Source of the DNA: Aliidiomarina haloalkalitolerans
GTDB lineage: Bacteria > Pseudomonadota > Gammaproteobacteria > Enterobacterales > Alteromonadaceae
Assembly: GCF_003987315.1 (NCBI RefSeq)
Contig: NZ_PIPI01000007.1
Location: 1 to 64,000 of the forward strand
Reading direction: 5' to 3'
DNA length: 64,000 nucleotides
In this document: piece by piece, positions 53,490-61,003 of the stretch
How the letters are laid out: the number at the start of each line of letters is the position of its first letter
How positions within the stretch are numbered: the first letter of the stretch is position 1
Notes under the pieces: model-generated
The model's database searches: none
Told to the model about the DNA's origin: nothing
The model's input: only the letters and a program-made list of their open reading frames with translations
Made by a program: the position numbers and the translations under genes

Positions 53490-53926
53490 CGGCGATATTC
53501 CATCAATTTATGTGGGATACCGTCTTCTAAGTATTCATCGCCAATCGCAACAAAACCTAAAGAACCGTAAAATTCGAGCAGATAGGTTTGCGCATTCAGT
53601 TCGATGGGTTGCTCAGGTGCGCGCGCTAAAATTTCTGTCATGGCGCGTTCCATCAATAGGCGACCATAGTTTTTGCCACGCCCGCGCTGATGCACAACAA
53701 CGCGACCAATTTCAGACGTTTCGTTCCCCGGACAATGCAAACGGGTATAGGCGACTAAACCTTCGTCGTCATAGCCGCATAAATGCAACCAATTCGCGTC
53801 AGTGCCATCAATATCATGGTAGGGACAGTTCTGTTCGACAATAAATATGTCTTGGCGCAAGCGCAAAATGTCGTGCAATTGACGAGTGTTGAGTTCGTCA
53901 AAAGTCGAAACGCGAAAACGTAACAT
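53486..53926 (-). CDS. elaA: GNAT-family N-acetyltransferase, ElaA type
   Basis: This is a 146-aa GNAT protein of the ElaA group. It starts RVSTFDELNTRQLHDILRLRQDIFIVEQNCPY, has the acetyl-CoA loop VVHQRGRGKNYGRLLME (about 77-93) and ends with NAQTYLLEFYGSLGFVAIGDEYLEDGIPH. The acceptor is not known. It sits 3 bases after dam and overlaps rsmJ, so it is in the aroK-aroB-dam operon. Confidence 0.88.
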   Translation of the reverse strand: MLRFRVSTFDELNTRQLHDILRLRQDIFIVEQNCPYHDIDGTDANWLHLCGYDDEGLVAYTRLHCPGNETSEIGRVVVHQRGRGKNYGRLLMERAMTEILARAPEQPIELNAQTYLLEFYGSLGFVAIGDEYLEDGIPHKLMEYRR

Positions 53927-53929
53927 AAA

Positions 53930-54757
53930 CTACCTCCGTGGTAATGGCACAAAATACGCGAGTAACTCACCTACTTTATTACGAGTGGCACCATTTTGGC
54001 TAATAAAGCGATGCACTTGCAGCATGGTTAATTCCGCATGCTCGTAAAATATACGAGCAGTTTCTGTATCGTGATTACTAATGAGTACGGGAATACCGCG
54101 CTTGCGTGCGGCATGGGTGGCTTTTTGCGCCAATAAAAGTTGCTCATCGAGCCCAAAACCATTGCCAGCATAACTAGTAAAATTTGCCGTTGGGCTCAGT
54201 GGCAAATACGGCGGATCACAGTAGATGACGTGACCTTGCCGCGCCCGTCGGAAGCTGTTCTGAAACGGCTCGCAGGTAAACGTCGCTTTGCGTGATTTCT
54301 CGGCGAAAAACTCTAGTTCAGCTTCAGGAAAATAAGGCGCGCGATAGCGACCAAACGGCACGTTGAACGCACCTTTACTGTTATAGCGACATAATCCATT
54401 GTAGCCATGGCGGTTTAAATAGAGAAACAAGAGCGACCGCAAGTAAGGGTCTGTACTCTGATTAAACTGTTCACGAATACTGTAATACGCACTTTCTTGA
54501 TTATTCGCAGCGACAAAAAACCGCCGCGCATCCTCGATATAAGTTTTCGGCCGGCGCTTTAAGATTTTATAAAGGTTAATTAAGTCTGGGTTAATATCGT
54601 TCAGCAGGTACTGGTCGTAATCCGTATTTAAGAAAACTGAACCGGCACCAACAAACGGCTCAATGAGTTTGTCACCGGGAGGAAGCAAGCGCCGAATTGG
54701 CTCAACTAAGGTGTATTTTCCGCCAGCCCATTTGAGGAATGCGCGCTGCTTTTTCAT
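53930..54757 (-). CDS. dam: DNA adenine methylase (GATC-specific)
   Basis: Dam methylates adenine in GATC for mismatch repair and replication control. The product is 275 aa. It starts FLKWAGGKYTLVEPI, has the SAM motif EPFVGAGSVF at 34-43 and the catalytic DPPYLPLS near 180, with NRHGYNGLCRYNSKGAFNVPFG between. It begins 3 bases after aroB. In E. coli damX lies between aroB and dam; it is absent here. It ends 3 bases before elaA. Confidence 0.95.
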   Translation of the reverse strand: MKKQRAFLKWAGGKYTLVEPIRRLLPPGDKLIEPFVGAGSVFLNTDYDQYLLNDINPDLINLYKILKRRPKTYIEDARRFFVAANNQESAYYSIREQFNQSTDPYLRSLLFLYLNRHGYNGLCRYNSKGAFNVPFGRYRAPYFPEAELEFFAEKSRKATFTCEPFQNSFRRARQGHVIYCDPPYLPLSPTANFTSYAGNGFGLDEQLLLAQKATHAARKRGIPVLISNHDTETARIFYEHAELTMLQVHRFISQNGATRNKVGELLAYFVPLPRR

Positions 54758-54760
54758 AAA

Positions 54761-55861
54761 TTATAAAATCGCCACTAGTTGCTGCTGAGTGATGTCGTCA
54801 ACGATAACTGCTGCGCCAATCGCGGTGGGTAGAATAAAGCGAATCTTGCCAGCTTTGACCTTTTTATCACGTGACATTAGCGCAATCCAATCGTCTGCGG
54901 TCATACTTGCCGGTGGCGTGAGCGGTAAGCCGCTTTTTTGCAATAGCTTTTCAATCCGTTGGCAATCGGTTACTGCTAGATGACCTGTTTGTGCGGCGAG
55001 ACGACTCGCCATAAGCATCCCAGCTGCTACAGCTTCACCGTGCAACCAGCTTTGATACTTGGTATATGATTCGATCGCATGGCCGAACGTATGGCCAAGG
55101 TTCAACAGCGCCCGCACGCCTTGCTCGGTTTCATCGGCAGCGACGACGTCGGCTTTTATTTCACAACTACGACGAATGGCGTAAATTAACGCCGCAGAAT
55201 CACGAGCTAAGATTGCGTCGAGGTTGCTCTCGAGCCAATCGAAAAACTCGCCGTCGGCCATAATGCCGTACTTAATCACTTCGGCTAAACCAGCAAGGAA
55301 CTCGCGGTCGGGTAAGGTAGCTAGTGTTGCAATATCGATGAGTACCGCACTTGGTTGGTGAAATGCACCGACCAAATTTTTCCCACCCGGATGATTAATC
55401 GCTGTTTTGCCGCCAACAGAAGAGTCAACTTGTGCTAATAAGGTGGTCGGCACTTGCACAAACGGCACGCCACGCTGCCATGTTGCGGCGACAAAGCCTG
55501 CTAAGTCGCCAACCACGCCGCCACCAAGCGCCACGATAATGCAATCGCGGCTCACCTGTTGGCTAGTTAGGTGATCAACAATGGCGCTGAACGAAGCGAG
55601 CGACTTGAATTGCTCGCCATCATCCATGAGCGCGACATCGGCAGCCTGGTGATTAAAACCGGCGGCGACAATGCTTGCTTGAGCGGTGGCCAAATAGTGC
55701 TGGGCAACAGTGGGGTTACTAATGATGAAGACGCGGCGATTGGTGTTTGCGAACGTCTCAGCAAGGAGCGCACCAAGTTGGTGCAATGTCTTAGCGCCAA
55801 TTGCGATGGGGTAACGGCGAGAGCCGAGTTCAACAAAAATGCGTTGCTCGCCGTGCGACAT
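54761..55861 (-). CDS. aroB: 3-dehydroquinate synthase
   Basis: AroB makes 3-dehydroquinate, the second step of the shikimate pathway. The product is 366 aa. NAD-binding GGGVVGDLAGFVAATW is followed by QVPTTLLAQVDSSVGGKTAIN, the metal ligand AEVIKYG, and LNLGHTFGHAIE with the two His ligands. It begins 2 bases after aroK and ends 3 bases before dam. Confidence 0.96.
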   Translation of the reverse strand: MSHGEQRIFVELGSRRYPIAIGAKTLHQLGALLAETFANTNRRVFIISNPTVAQHYLATAQASIVAAGFNHQAADVALMDDGEQFKSLASFSAIVDHLTSQQVSRDCIIVALGGGVVGDLAGFVAATWQRGVPFVQVPTTLLAQVDSSVGGKTAINHPGGKNLVGAFHQPSAVLIDIATLATLPDREFLAGLAEVIKYGIMADGEFFDWLESNLDAILARDSAALIYAIRRSCEIKADVVAADETEQGVRALLNLGHTFGHAIESYTKYQSWLHGEAVAAGMLMASRLAAQTGHLAVTDCQRIEKLLQKSGLPLTPPASMTADDWIALMSRDKKVKAGKIRFILPTAIGAAVIVDDITQQQLVAIL

Positions 55862-55863
55862 GA

Positions 55864-56382
55864 TTATTCCCCTAACTGTTCAATAATTTGATTCGCTACT
55901 AATTTTGCACTTTGTTCGTCGGTTTCGATAGTGATATCGGCAATTTCTTCGTAGAGAGGATCACGAATTTCAGCCAATGCTTCAAGAACTTCTCTTGGGT
56001 TGTCGGCGTCCGCAATGAGTGGACGACGCTTGTCGCGCTGGGTACGGGCAACTTGCTTATCGATCGTTGTCTTCAGGTAAACGACGACGCCGCGTGCCGA
56101 CAAACGCATACGATTCTCTTTACTTAAAATCGAGCCGCCGCCGGTGGCTAAGACAATTCCAGTATTTTCGGTTAATTCACCAATCACTTTTTCTTCGCGA
56201 TCACGAAATCCTTCTTCCCCTTCTAGCTCAAACACCCAGCTAATATCGGCGCCAGTGCGACGTTCAATTTCACTGTCCGAGTCAAAAAACTCTAGGTGGA
56301 GGGATTTGGCGAGTTGTCGCCCGATGGTGCTTTTGCCGGCCCCCATGGGACCAATTAGGAATATGTTACGCTTCTCAGCCAT
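55864..56382 (-). CDS. aroK: Shikimate kinase I
   Basis: AroK phosphorylates shikimate at the 3-hydroxyl. The product is 172 aa. It has the Walker [12 protein letters not shown] at 11-21, the DSD motif [36 protein letters not shown] and the LID region [11 protein letters not shown]. It is the first gene of an operon aroK-aroB-dam-elaA-rsmJ. A weak terminator and 134 bases separate it from the upstream pil-like genes. Confidence 0.96.
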   Translation of the reverse strand: MAEKRNIFLIGPMGAGKSTIGRQLAKSLHLEFFDSDSEIERRTGADISWVFELEGEEGFRDREEKVIGELTENTGIVLATGGGSILSKENRMRLSARGVVVYLKTTIDKQVARTQRDKRRPLIADADNPREVLEALAEIRDPLYEEIADITIETDEQSAKLVANQIIEQLGE

Positions 56383-56457
56383 AGCTTATGTACGTCACTT
56401 CTTAGAATACTTTAAGTTAAATTCGTTCGTTGAGTGTAGATCCACCCCTGTGCCCCG

Positions 56458-56489
56458 AAAAAAAGACAGGCGATTATCGCAATTTGTCT
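56458..56489 (-). terminator. Terminator candidate between pil-like genes and aroK
   Basis: On the minus strand AGACA-AATT-GCGA-TAA-TCGC-C-TGTCT forms a bulged stem followed by seven T residues in all. It would end the pil-like transcript and leave aroK to a promoter of its own. Confidence 0.55.
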
Positions 56490-56516
56490 GACGTATGGCA
56501 ACCAATCGGACAGCGG

Positions 56517-57134
56517 TCAGCTCGGCGGTAGCCAAATAATCCGCTGTTTTGGTGGCTGTCGCTGTGAATCCTCGGTTTGCGGATGGCATTCACTGTTGAA
56601 AAGAATTGGATTACCTTGGTCAGGAGTTGGCCCTGATGAGGCTTGTTTACGATGTTCGGGTAAATGCTCAAATTGAGCGGCAATACTTGCGATTGCTTCT
56701 GCTTGTTGCAGCTCATCGCGTTGAAGTATGAGAGCCTCTGGATTAGGACGAAGCTGCATGGTGAGCTGCAAGCGACTTGCGCCTTGCGGTAAAACTTCTG
56801 CTTGATGAGGCTTCCAGTCCGTTTCACCCAGCATGGTGAGCCAAATGATAAAAGCCGCAAAGGAACCACTGAGCTGAATGTCGACTTCATCGCTTCGGGC
56901 TTGGAATGAGTCAATTCGCAGTTGCGGACGCTCCTCGAGCAGAATCGTGGGTAATGACCGCGCGGGTAATCGCACGCTGATGCTATCGAAAGGGTTGGCT
57001 GGATACAGCACAACAACCGTTGCCGCTGGCTTGAACCAGTAAAACAGTACCAGCACGAGAACCGCGGCGATGGACAACCAGAGCAACCGTGTACGGCGTT
57101 GGGCATACATAAAGTGCTGCAGAAGATTAGTCAT
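56517..57134 (-). CDS. PilO/HofO-like membrane protein
   Basis: This is a 205-aa protein with one N-terminal membrane helix (about 17-38) and a periplasmic ferredoxin-like domain, similar in layout to PilO and HofO of the type IV pilus inner-membrane complex, though sequence likeness is faint. The Met start lies inside the end of the preceding gene (8-base overlap). The last 45 residues (from EHRKQASSG, ending RIIWLPPS) are Pro/Gln-rich and could be a short PilP-like tail. PilP and PilQ genes do not follow; aroK does. Confidence 0.65.
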   Translation of the reverse strand: MTNLLQHFMYAQRRTRLLWLSIAAVLVLVLFYWFKPAATVVVLYPANPFDSISVRLPARSLPTILLEERPQLRIDSFQARSDEVDIQLSGSFAAFIIWLTMLGETDWKPHQAEVLPQGASRLQLTMQLRPNPEALILQRDELQQAEAIASIAAQFEHLPEHRKQASSGPTPDQGNPILFNSECHPQTEDSQRQPPKQRIIWLPPS

Positions 57135-57597
57135 GACCGCCCCTCCGCTGGAACTCTAACTGGGTTAGCGGCAATAACTCAGCACTGTGTTGGAACTTGG
57201 TGTGTGTGACTTGCCACGGCGCTAACAGTCGCGACTCTAGTTTTGTGTGTGCCTCGGCTAGGGAGAGGTGCAGGTCTAACGTCGCCTTGTTGTTTTCCAA
57301 ATTGAAAGAAACCAGAGATGCTGGTGCTGTCGAGAGAATTTCGAGGTGCTGTAACCAATGAATGAGGTCGTTATGATCGACTTCTGACGGTTGGTGCGAA
57401 GTCGTTTGCAGCTGATTCACGGACAGTGTCGGGGTGCGTCGGGATTCCTCAGAAGCGTTAAGAAATAGATTGAGACAAAAGGTGCACGCAATTGTAGCGA
57501 CAGCAAAAACAAGAGTATCTGCAAGTGCTTGTCGGCGCTTCAACGCCATACGCTCATTAAAGCTAGAGGTTAGGTTTGGCAGATTGTATCGACGCAT
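57127..57597 (-). CDS. PilN/HofN-like membrane protein
   Basis: This is a 156-aa protein from the ATG at 57597, which overlaps the upstream stop by one base (TGATG). It has the PilN-like start with a basic segment (NLPNLTSSFNERMALKRRQ), then one membrane helix (about 32-50) and a periplasmic domain. It lacks the usual INLLPWR, and shows only RRYNLPNL. It is called by order, size and topology rather than strong sequence match. Confidence 0.65.
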   Translation of the reverse strand: MRRYNLPNLTSSFNERMALKRRQALADTLVFAVATIACTFCLNLFLNASEESRRTPTLSVNQLQTTSHQPSEVDHNDLIHWLQHLEILSTAPASLVSFNLENNKATLDLHLSLAEAHTKLESRLLAPWQVTHTKFQHSAELLPLTQLEFQRRGGHD

Positions 57598-58274
57598 CAG
57601 CAATGCTCCAAGCCTTGTAATGCTATCCATATCGCCGTGAGGAGTGGCTTTGCTAATTCTGTCCGGGCAGCGACCCAATCGCTAAGTTGCTCTGGCGCGA
57701 GCGGCATCAGCTCAATATTGATCGCGTCTTGCAGCGCTCGGTCTTTGGCAACAAATTGACATGCGCTTAAGAAAGCTAACCGCGGCAATTGCGGTAATGT
57801 TGCCGCTAAGCGCGAATAAAAAACGTCGGAATCGTTTTGCTGCAGAACATAAACGTCACTGCTTGCGGCTGTGCCAGCAACGGTCCACTGGCAGTGCTGG
57901 ACACCGCGCTGAGCTAGTTTCATGCTCACCAGTTGAGCTAGATCCGCGTCATTCGCATCGGCAGGTAATCCAAGCGGGAAACTAGCGTAGGGCAGCAATG
58001 CCGATAAAGGCGCTGAGCCAACTAGTTTTTTTAACGTCGAAGCGGAACTATCACGCTCCTCTGGGCTCTGAGAAGAGTGTGAGAGCTGCTCCCAAGTCGC
58101 CCCTGTAAACTGCCAAACTGACAGAACATGCCAGAGGTCACCATGGTCGTGCAGGGCGACGAGGGTCGCATCAGGTTGTGCCGATGGCTCATGGTGAGCA
58201 ACATAACCCAAAACTAGCTTTGGTTGCTGCACATGCCGACGAAACGGCAATAATTTTGTTGTTTTTTTGTGCAT
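57597..58274 (-). CDS. PilM/HofM-like protein, shortened
   Basis: This is a 225-aa soluble protein in the place of pilM, immediately upstream of a PilN-like gene and divergent from mrcA. PilM is normally about 350 aa with an actin-like ATPase fold; this is far shorter and shows no clear nucleotide-binding motif. It is most like HofM in layout. The assignment rests mainly on position. It might be a decayed or remodelled pilus/DNA uptake component. Confidence 0.6.
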   Translation of the reverse strand: MHKKTTKLLPFRRHVQQPKLVLGYVAHHEPSAQPDATLVALHDHGDLWHVLSVWQFTGATWEQLSHSSQSPEERDSSASTLKKLVGSAPLSALLPYASFPLGLPADANDADLAQLVSMKLAQRGVQHCQWTVAGTAASSDVYVLQQNDSDVFYSRLAATLPQLPRLAFLSACQFVAKDRALQDAINIELMPLAPEQLSDWVAARTELAKPLLTAIWIALQGLEHC

Positions 58275-58355
58275 ATTTGGAGCATTTCCCTATGTCATTT
58301 CGTTAAGATCGCATGAAGATTTCTCGCAGCGGTTAAATTTAGCGCATAATGTCTT

Positions 58356-58361
58356 TATAAT
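58356..58361 (+). promoter_or_regulatory. -10 element candidate for mrcA
   Basis: TATAAT lies 32 bp before the mrcA GTG. The -35 at 17 bp is TTAAAT, a poor match, so this is a modest candidate. The pilM-like gene starts on the other strand about 80 bp away. Confidence 0.4.
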
Positions 58362-58393
58362 CCGATGTCCTTTAGTAAGTGATTGGCTAATTT

Positions 58394-60964
58394 GTGATTC
58401 GATTTCTGAAGTACCTCATTTTGACTCTGGTCGTATTAACCGTGCTCGGCGTTGGTGCTGTGGCAGGGCTTTATTGGTATGTAAAAGATGAACTACCGAG
58501 TGTTGAGACCTTACGCGATGTGCGCTTCCAAACGCCCATGCAGGTGTATAGTGCTGACGGCCGGCTTATTTCGCAGTTCGGCGAGCAGCGACGGATTCCA
58601 TTAACTCTGGATGAAATTCCGCAACAAATGATCGACGCCATATTGGCCACCGAAGATTCACGTTTTTACAGTCACCGCGGCATCGACCCTATCGGCGTAA
58701 TGCGAGCATTTCGGGTGCTTGTCACGACCGGTGAAATCCGTGAAGGTGCAAGTACCATTACCATGCAGCTGGCGCGGAACTTCTTTTTGACCCGCGAACG
58801 CGCGTGGATGCGGAAAATTAAAGAAGCATTTATTGCCCTACACATTGAACAATTGTTGACCAAAGATGAGATTCTCGAGCTGTACTTGAATAAGCTCGAA
58901 CTCGGTCACCGGGCATTCGGTGTTGGTGCTGCTGCGCAAGTCTATTACGGTCGTGATATTCACGAACTGACCCTGGCCGAAATCGCGACCCTTGCCGGTA
59001 TGCCGCAAGGCCCATCAATCCTTAATCCCATTAGTAATCCGCAAGCGTCGGTGCAACGGCGACGAATTGTATTGTTGCGCATGCTCGATGAAGGCTATAT
59101 CAATCGTGCTGAGTATGATGCCGCATTTAATGCGCCAGTGACAGCTCGCTACCACACCGCTGAAATTGAAGTCAGCGCACCCTATTTAGCGGAAATGGTG
59201 CGATTGAGCATGATTGAGCGCTTCGGTGTCGACGAAGCCTATAATGGTGGCTATCGGGTTTTCACCACAGTAAATTCGGAGCAACAGCTTGCCGCACAGC
59301 GGGCCTTGCGTGAAAACTTGCATGCCTATGACGAGCGTCATGGTTACCGTGGTCCCGAGCGTCGCTTGTGGGGCATGGACTTACAACGCCTTTCAACGAT
59401 TGAAACCTTTGGCGCGCAGCATCCAGCGGATGAAGAAACTCTCGAAATTATTCGTCGTCATCGCGGGCAAGCCTGGCCACAAGCAGAAATTGTCGCCTAC
59501 TTAAACCGTCAACCGCGTATCGCCCAATTGCAGCCCGCTGTGGTGTTGGCCGTGCATGAGCAATCGGTCGATGTTATCACTCGAGTTGGTGAAACCATCA
59601 CGTTACCTTGGGATCAGCTCGATTGGGCGCGTGCCTATGTGGATGCCGAACGCCAAGGCCGAGCACCGCAAACGGCGGGAGAAATCTTGCGAGTTGGCGA
59701 TCACATCTTGCTGCGTCCTTATGATGACGCCTGGCGTTTAGCGCAGATTCCAGGTCCAGGTTCTGCCATTGTCGCGCTGCGCCCTCAAGATGGTGCTGTT
59801 GAAGCGGTTGTGGGTGGTTACAGTTTTAACTTGAATCAGTTCAACCGCGCGACACAAGCGAAACGGCAAGTGGGTTCGACCATTAAACCGTTTATATACG
59901 CCCACGCACTAGAACGGAACTTTACCCTTGCGACTTTGGTGAATGACGCCCCGATTACCCAGTGGAACCCCGGTTCTGGCTCAGCTTGGCGGCCGCGTAA
60001 CTCACCGGAAGTCTATGACGGCCCAATTCGATTACGGGAAGGCCTAGCGCGCTCGAAAAACGTTGTATCCGTGCGCCTTATTCGAGAACTGGGCGTGAAT
60101 GAAACAGCGGACTACTTGGCGAATTTTGGCTTTATGAATGACGAAATTCCCCGTAATGAATCTTTATCACTTGGTTCTGCATCGTTTACGCCAATGGAAA
60201 TGGCACGCGCTTTCGCCGTATTTGCGAATGGTGGCCACTTAGTTGACCCATACTTTATTGAACGAATTGAGGACTCCGATGGCAATATCGTCTTTCAAGC
60301 AGAGCCGCGTTATGCCTGTGTGGAGTGCGAGTTAGAAGCCTTCCGCAAGGAGCACGGCGAGGACGCAGTGCCAGACCGAGCATTCCGGCCGGCACCACAA
60401 GTGATTTCTGAACAGGTCGCATACCTAGTCACGGAGGCGCTGAACTCGGCCGTTTGGGGCGGTGGCAGCTGGGCACATAATACCGGCTGGAACGGCACTG
60501 GTTGGCGCGCCCAAAGTTTGCGAAACCGTAACCTGGCGGGTAAAACCGGTACCACCAATGACGTCCGTGATGCGTGGTTTGCCGGTTACACTTCCGGTAT
60601 TTCTGCGGTGACCTGGGTTGGTTTTGACAATCTGGAATTTGCCCTCGGCCGCTCAACATTGAATGCCAACTTAGGGCGTCAACGGCAGCCAATTGTTGGC
60701 TCTGAAGCGGGCGGAACCACCGCATTGCCGGGCTGGATATTGTTTATGGAAACGGCGTTACAGCACGTGGAAAGTAATCCATTTGAATTGCCAAGCAACA
60801 TGGTTTCGGTTCGTATTGACCAACCGACTGGTCGCTTAACCAACCGAACCGATCACACCAGTATGTTTGAGTATTTTATCCGCGGTACAGAACCGACGGA
60901 ATTTGCTGAACAAAATGGCCGTGGTCGCCAAGTCTTTGAAGACGAAGAAGGGCTATTCCGCTAG
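58394..60964 (+). CDS. mrcA: Penicillin-binding protein 1A (bifunctional)
   Basis: PBP1A polymerises and cross-links peptidoglycan. The product is 856 aa from a GTG. An N-terminal membrane anchor (about 5-30) is followed by a GT51 glycosyltransferase domain (EDSRFYSHRGIDPIGV with the catalytic Glu, ARNFFLTRER, AFGVGAAAQVYYG), an OB-like domain (about 330-460), and a transpeptidase domain with SxxK in GSTIKPF, SKN in ARSKNVVS, and KTG in GKTGTTND. It is divergent from the pilM-like gene, as in other gammaproteobacteria. Confidence 0.95.
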   Translation: MIRFLKYLILTLVVLTVLGVGAVAGLYWYVKDELPSVETLRDVRFQTPMQVYSADGRLISQFGEQRRIPLTLDEIPQQMIDAILATEDSRFYSHRGIDPIGVMRAFRVLVTTGEIREGASTITMQLARNFFLTRERAWMRKIKEAFIALHIEQLLTKDEILELYLNKLELGHRAFGVGAAAQVYYGRDIHELTLAEIATLAGMPQGPSILNPISNPQASVQRRRIVLLRMLDEGYINRAEYDAAFNAPVTARYHTAEIEVSAPYLAEMVRLSMIERFGVDEAYNGGYRVFTTVNSEQQLAAQRALRENLHAYDERHGYRGPERRLWGMDLQRLSTIETFGAQHPADEETLEIIRRHRGQAWPQAEIVAYLNRQPRIAQLQPAVVLAVHEQSVDVITRVGETITLPWDQLDWARAYVDAERQGRAPQTAGEILRVGDHILLRPYDDAWRLAQIPGPGSAIVALRPQDGAVEAVVGGYSFNLNQFNRATQAKRQVGSTIKPFIYAHALERNFTLATLVNDAPITQWNPGSGSAWRPRNSPEVYDGPIRLREGLARSKNVVSVRLIRELGVNETADYLANFGFMNDEIPRNESLSLGSASFTPMEMARAFAVFANGGHLVDPYFIERIEDSDGNIVFQAEPRYACVECELEAFRKEHGEDAVPDRAFRPAPQVISEQVAYLVTEALNSAVWGGGSWAHNTGWNGTGWRAQSLRNRNLAGKTGTTNDVRDAWFAGYTSGISAVTWVGFDNLEFALGRSTLNANLGRQRQPIVGSEAGGTTALPGWILFMETALQHVESNPFELPSNMVSVRIDQPTGRLTNRTDHTSMFEYFIRGTEPTEFAEQNGRGRQVFEDEEGLFR

Positions 60965-61003
60965 CTCTTCTGGTTTTTCTTGTCTGCTCTTGCGCGCGCA
61001 ATT

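Noticed and set aside
56395-56589. Remnant of pilQ or pilP on the minus strand (64 codons)
   Set aside because: The translation has no secretin or PilP motif that I can recognise, and it crosses a terminator candidate.
56474-57106. 210-codon minus-strand open frame overlapping the PilO-like gene
   Set aside because: Out-of-frame Cys/Ser-rich shadow; the overlapping frame has the membrane-anchor topology and coupling to its neighbour.
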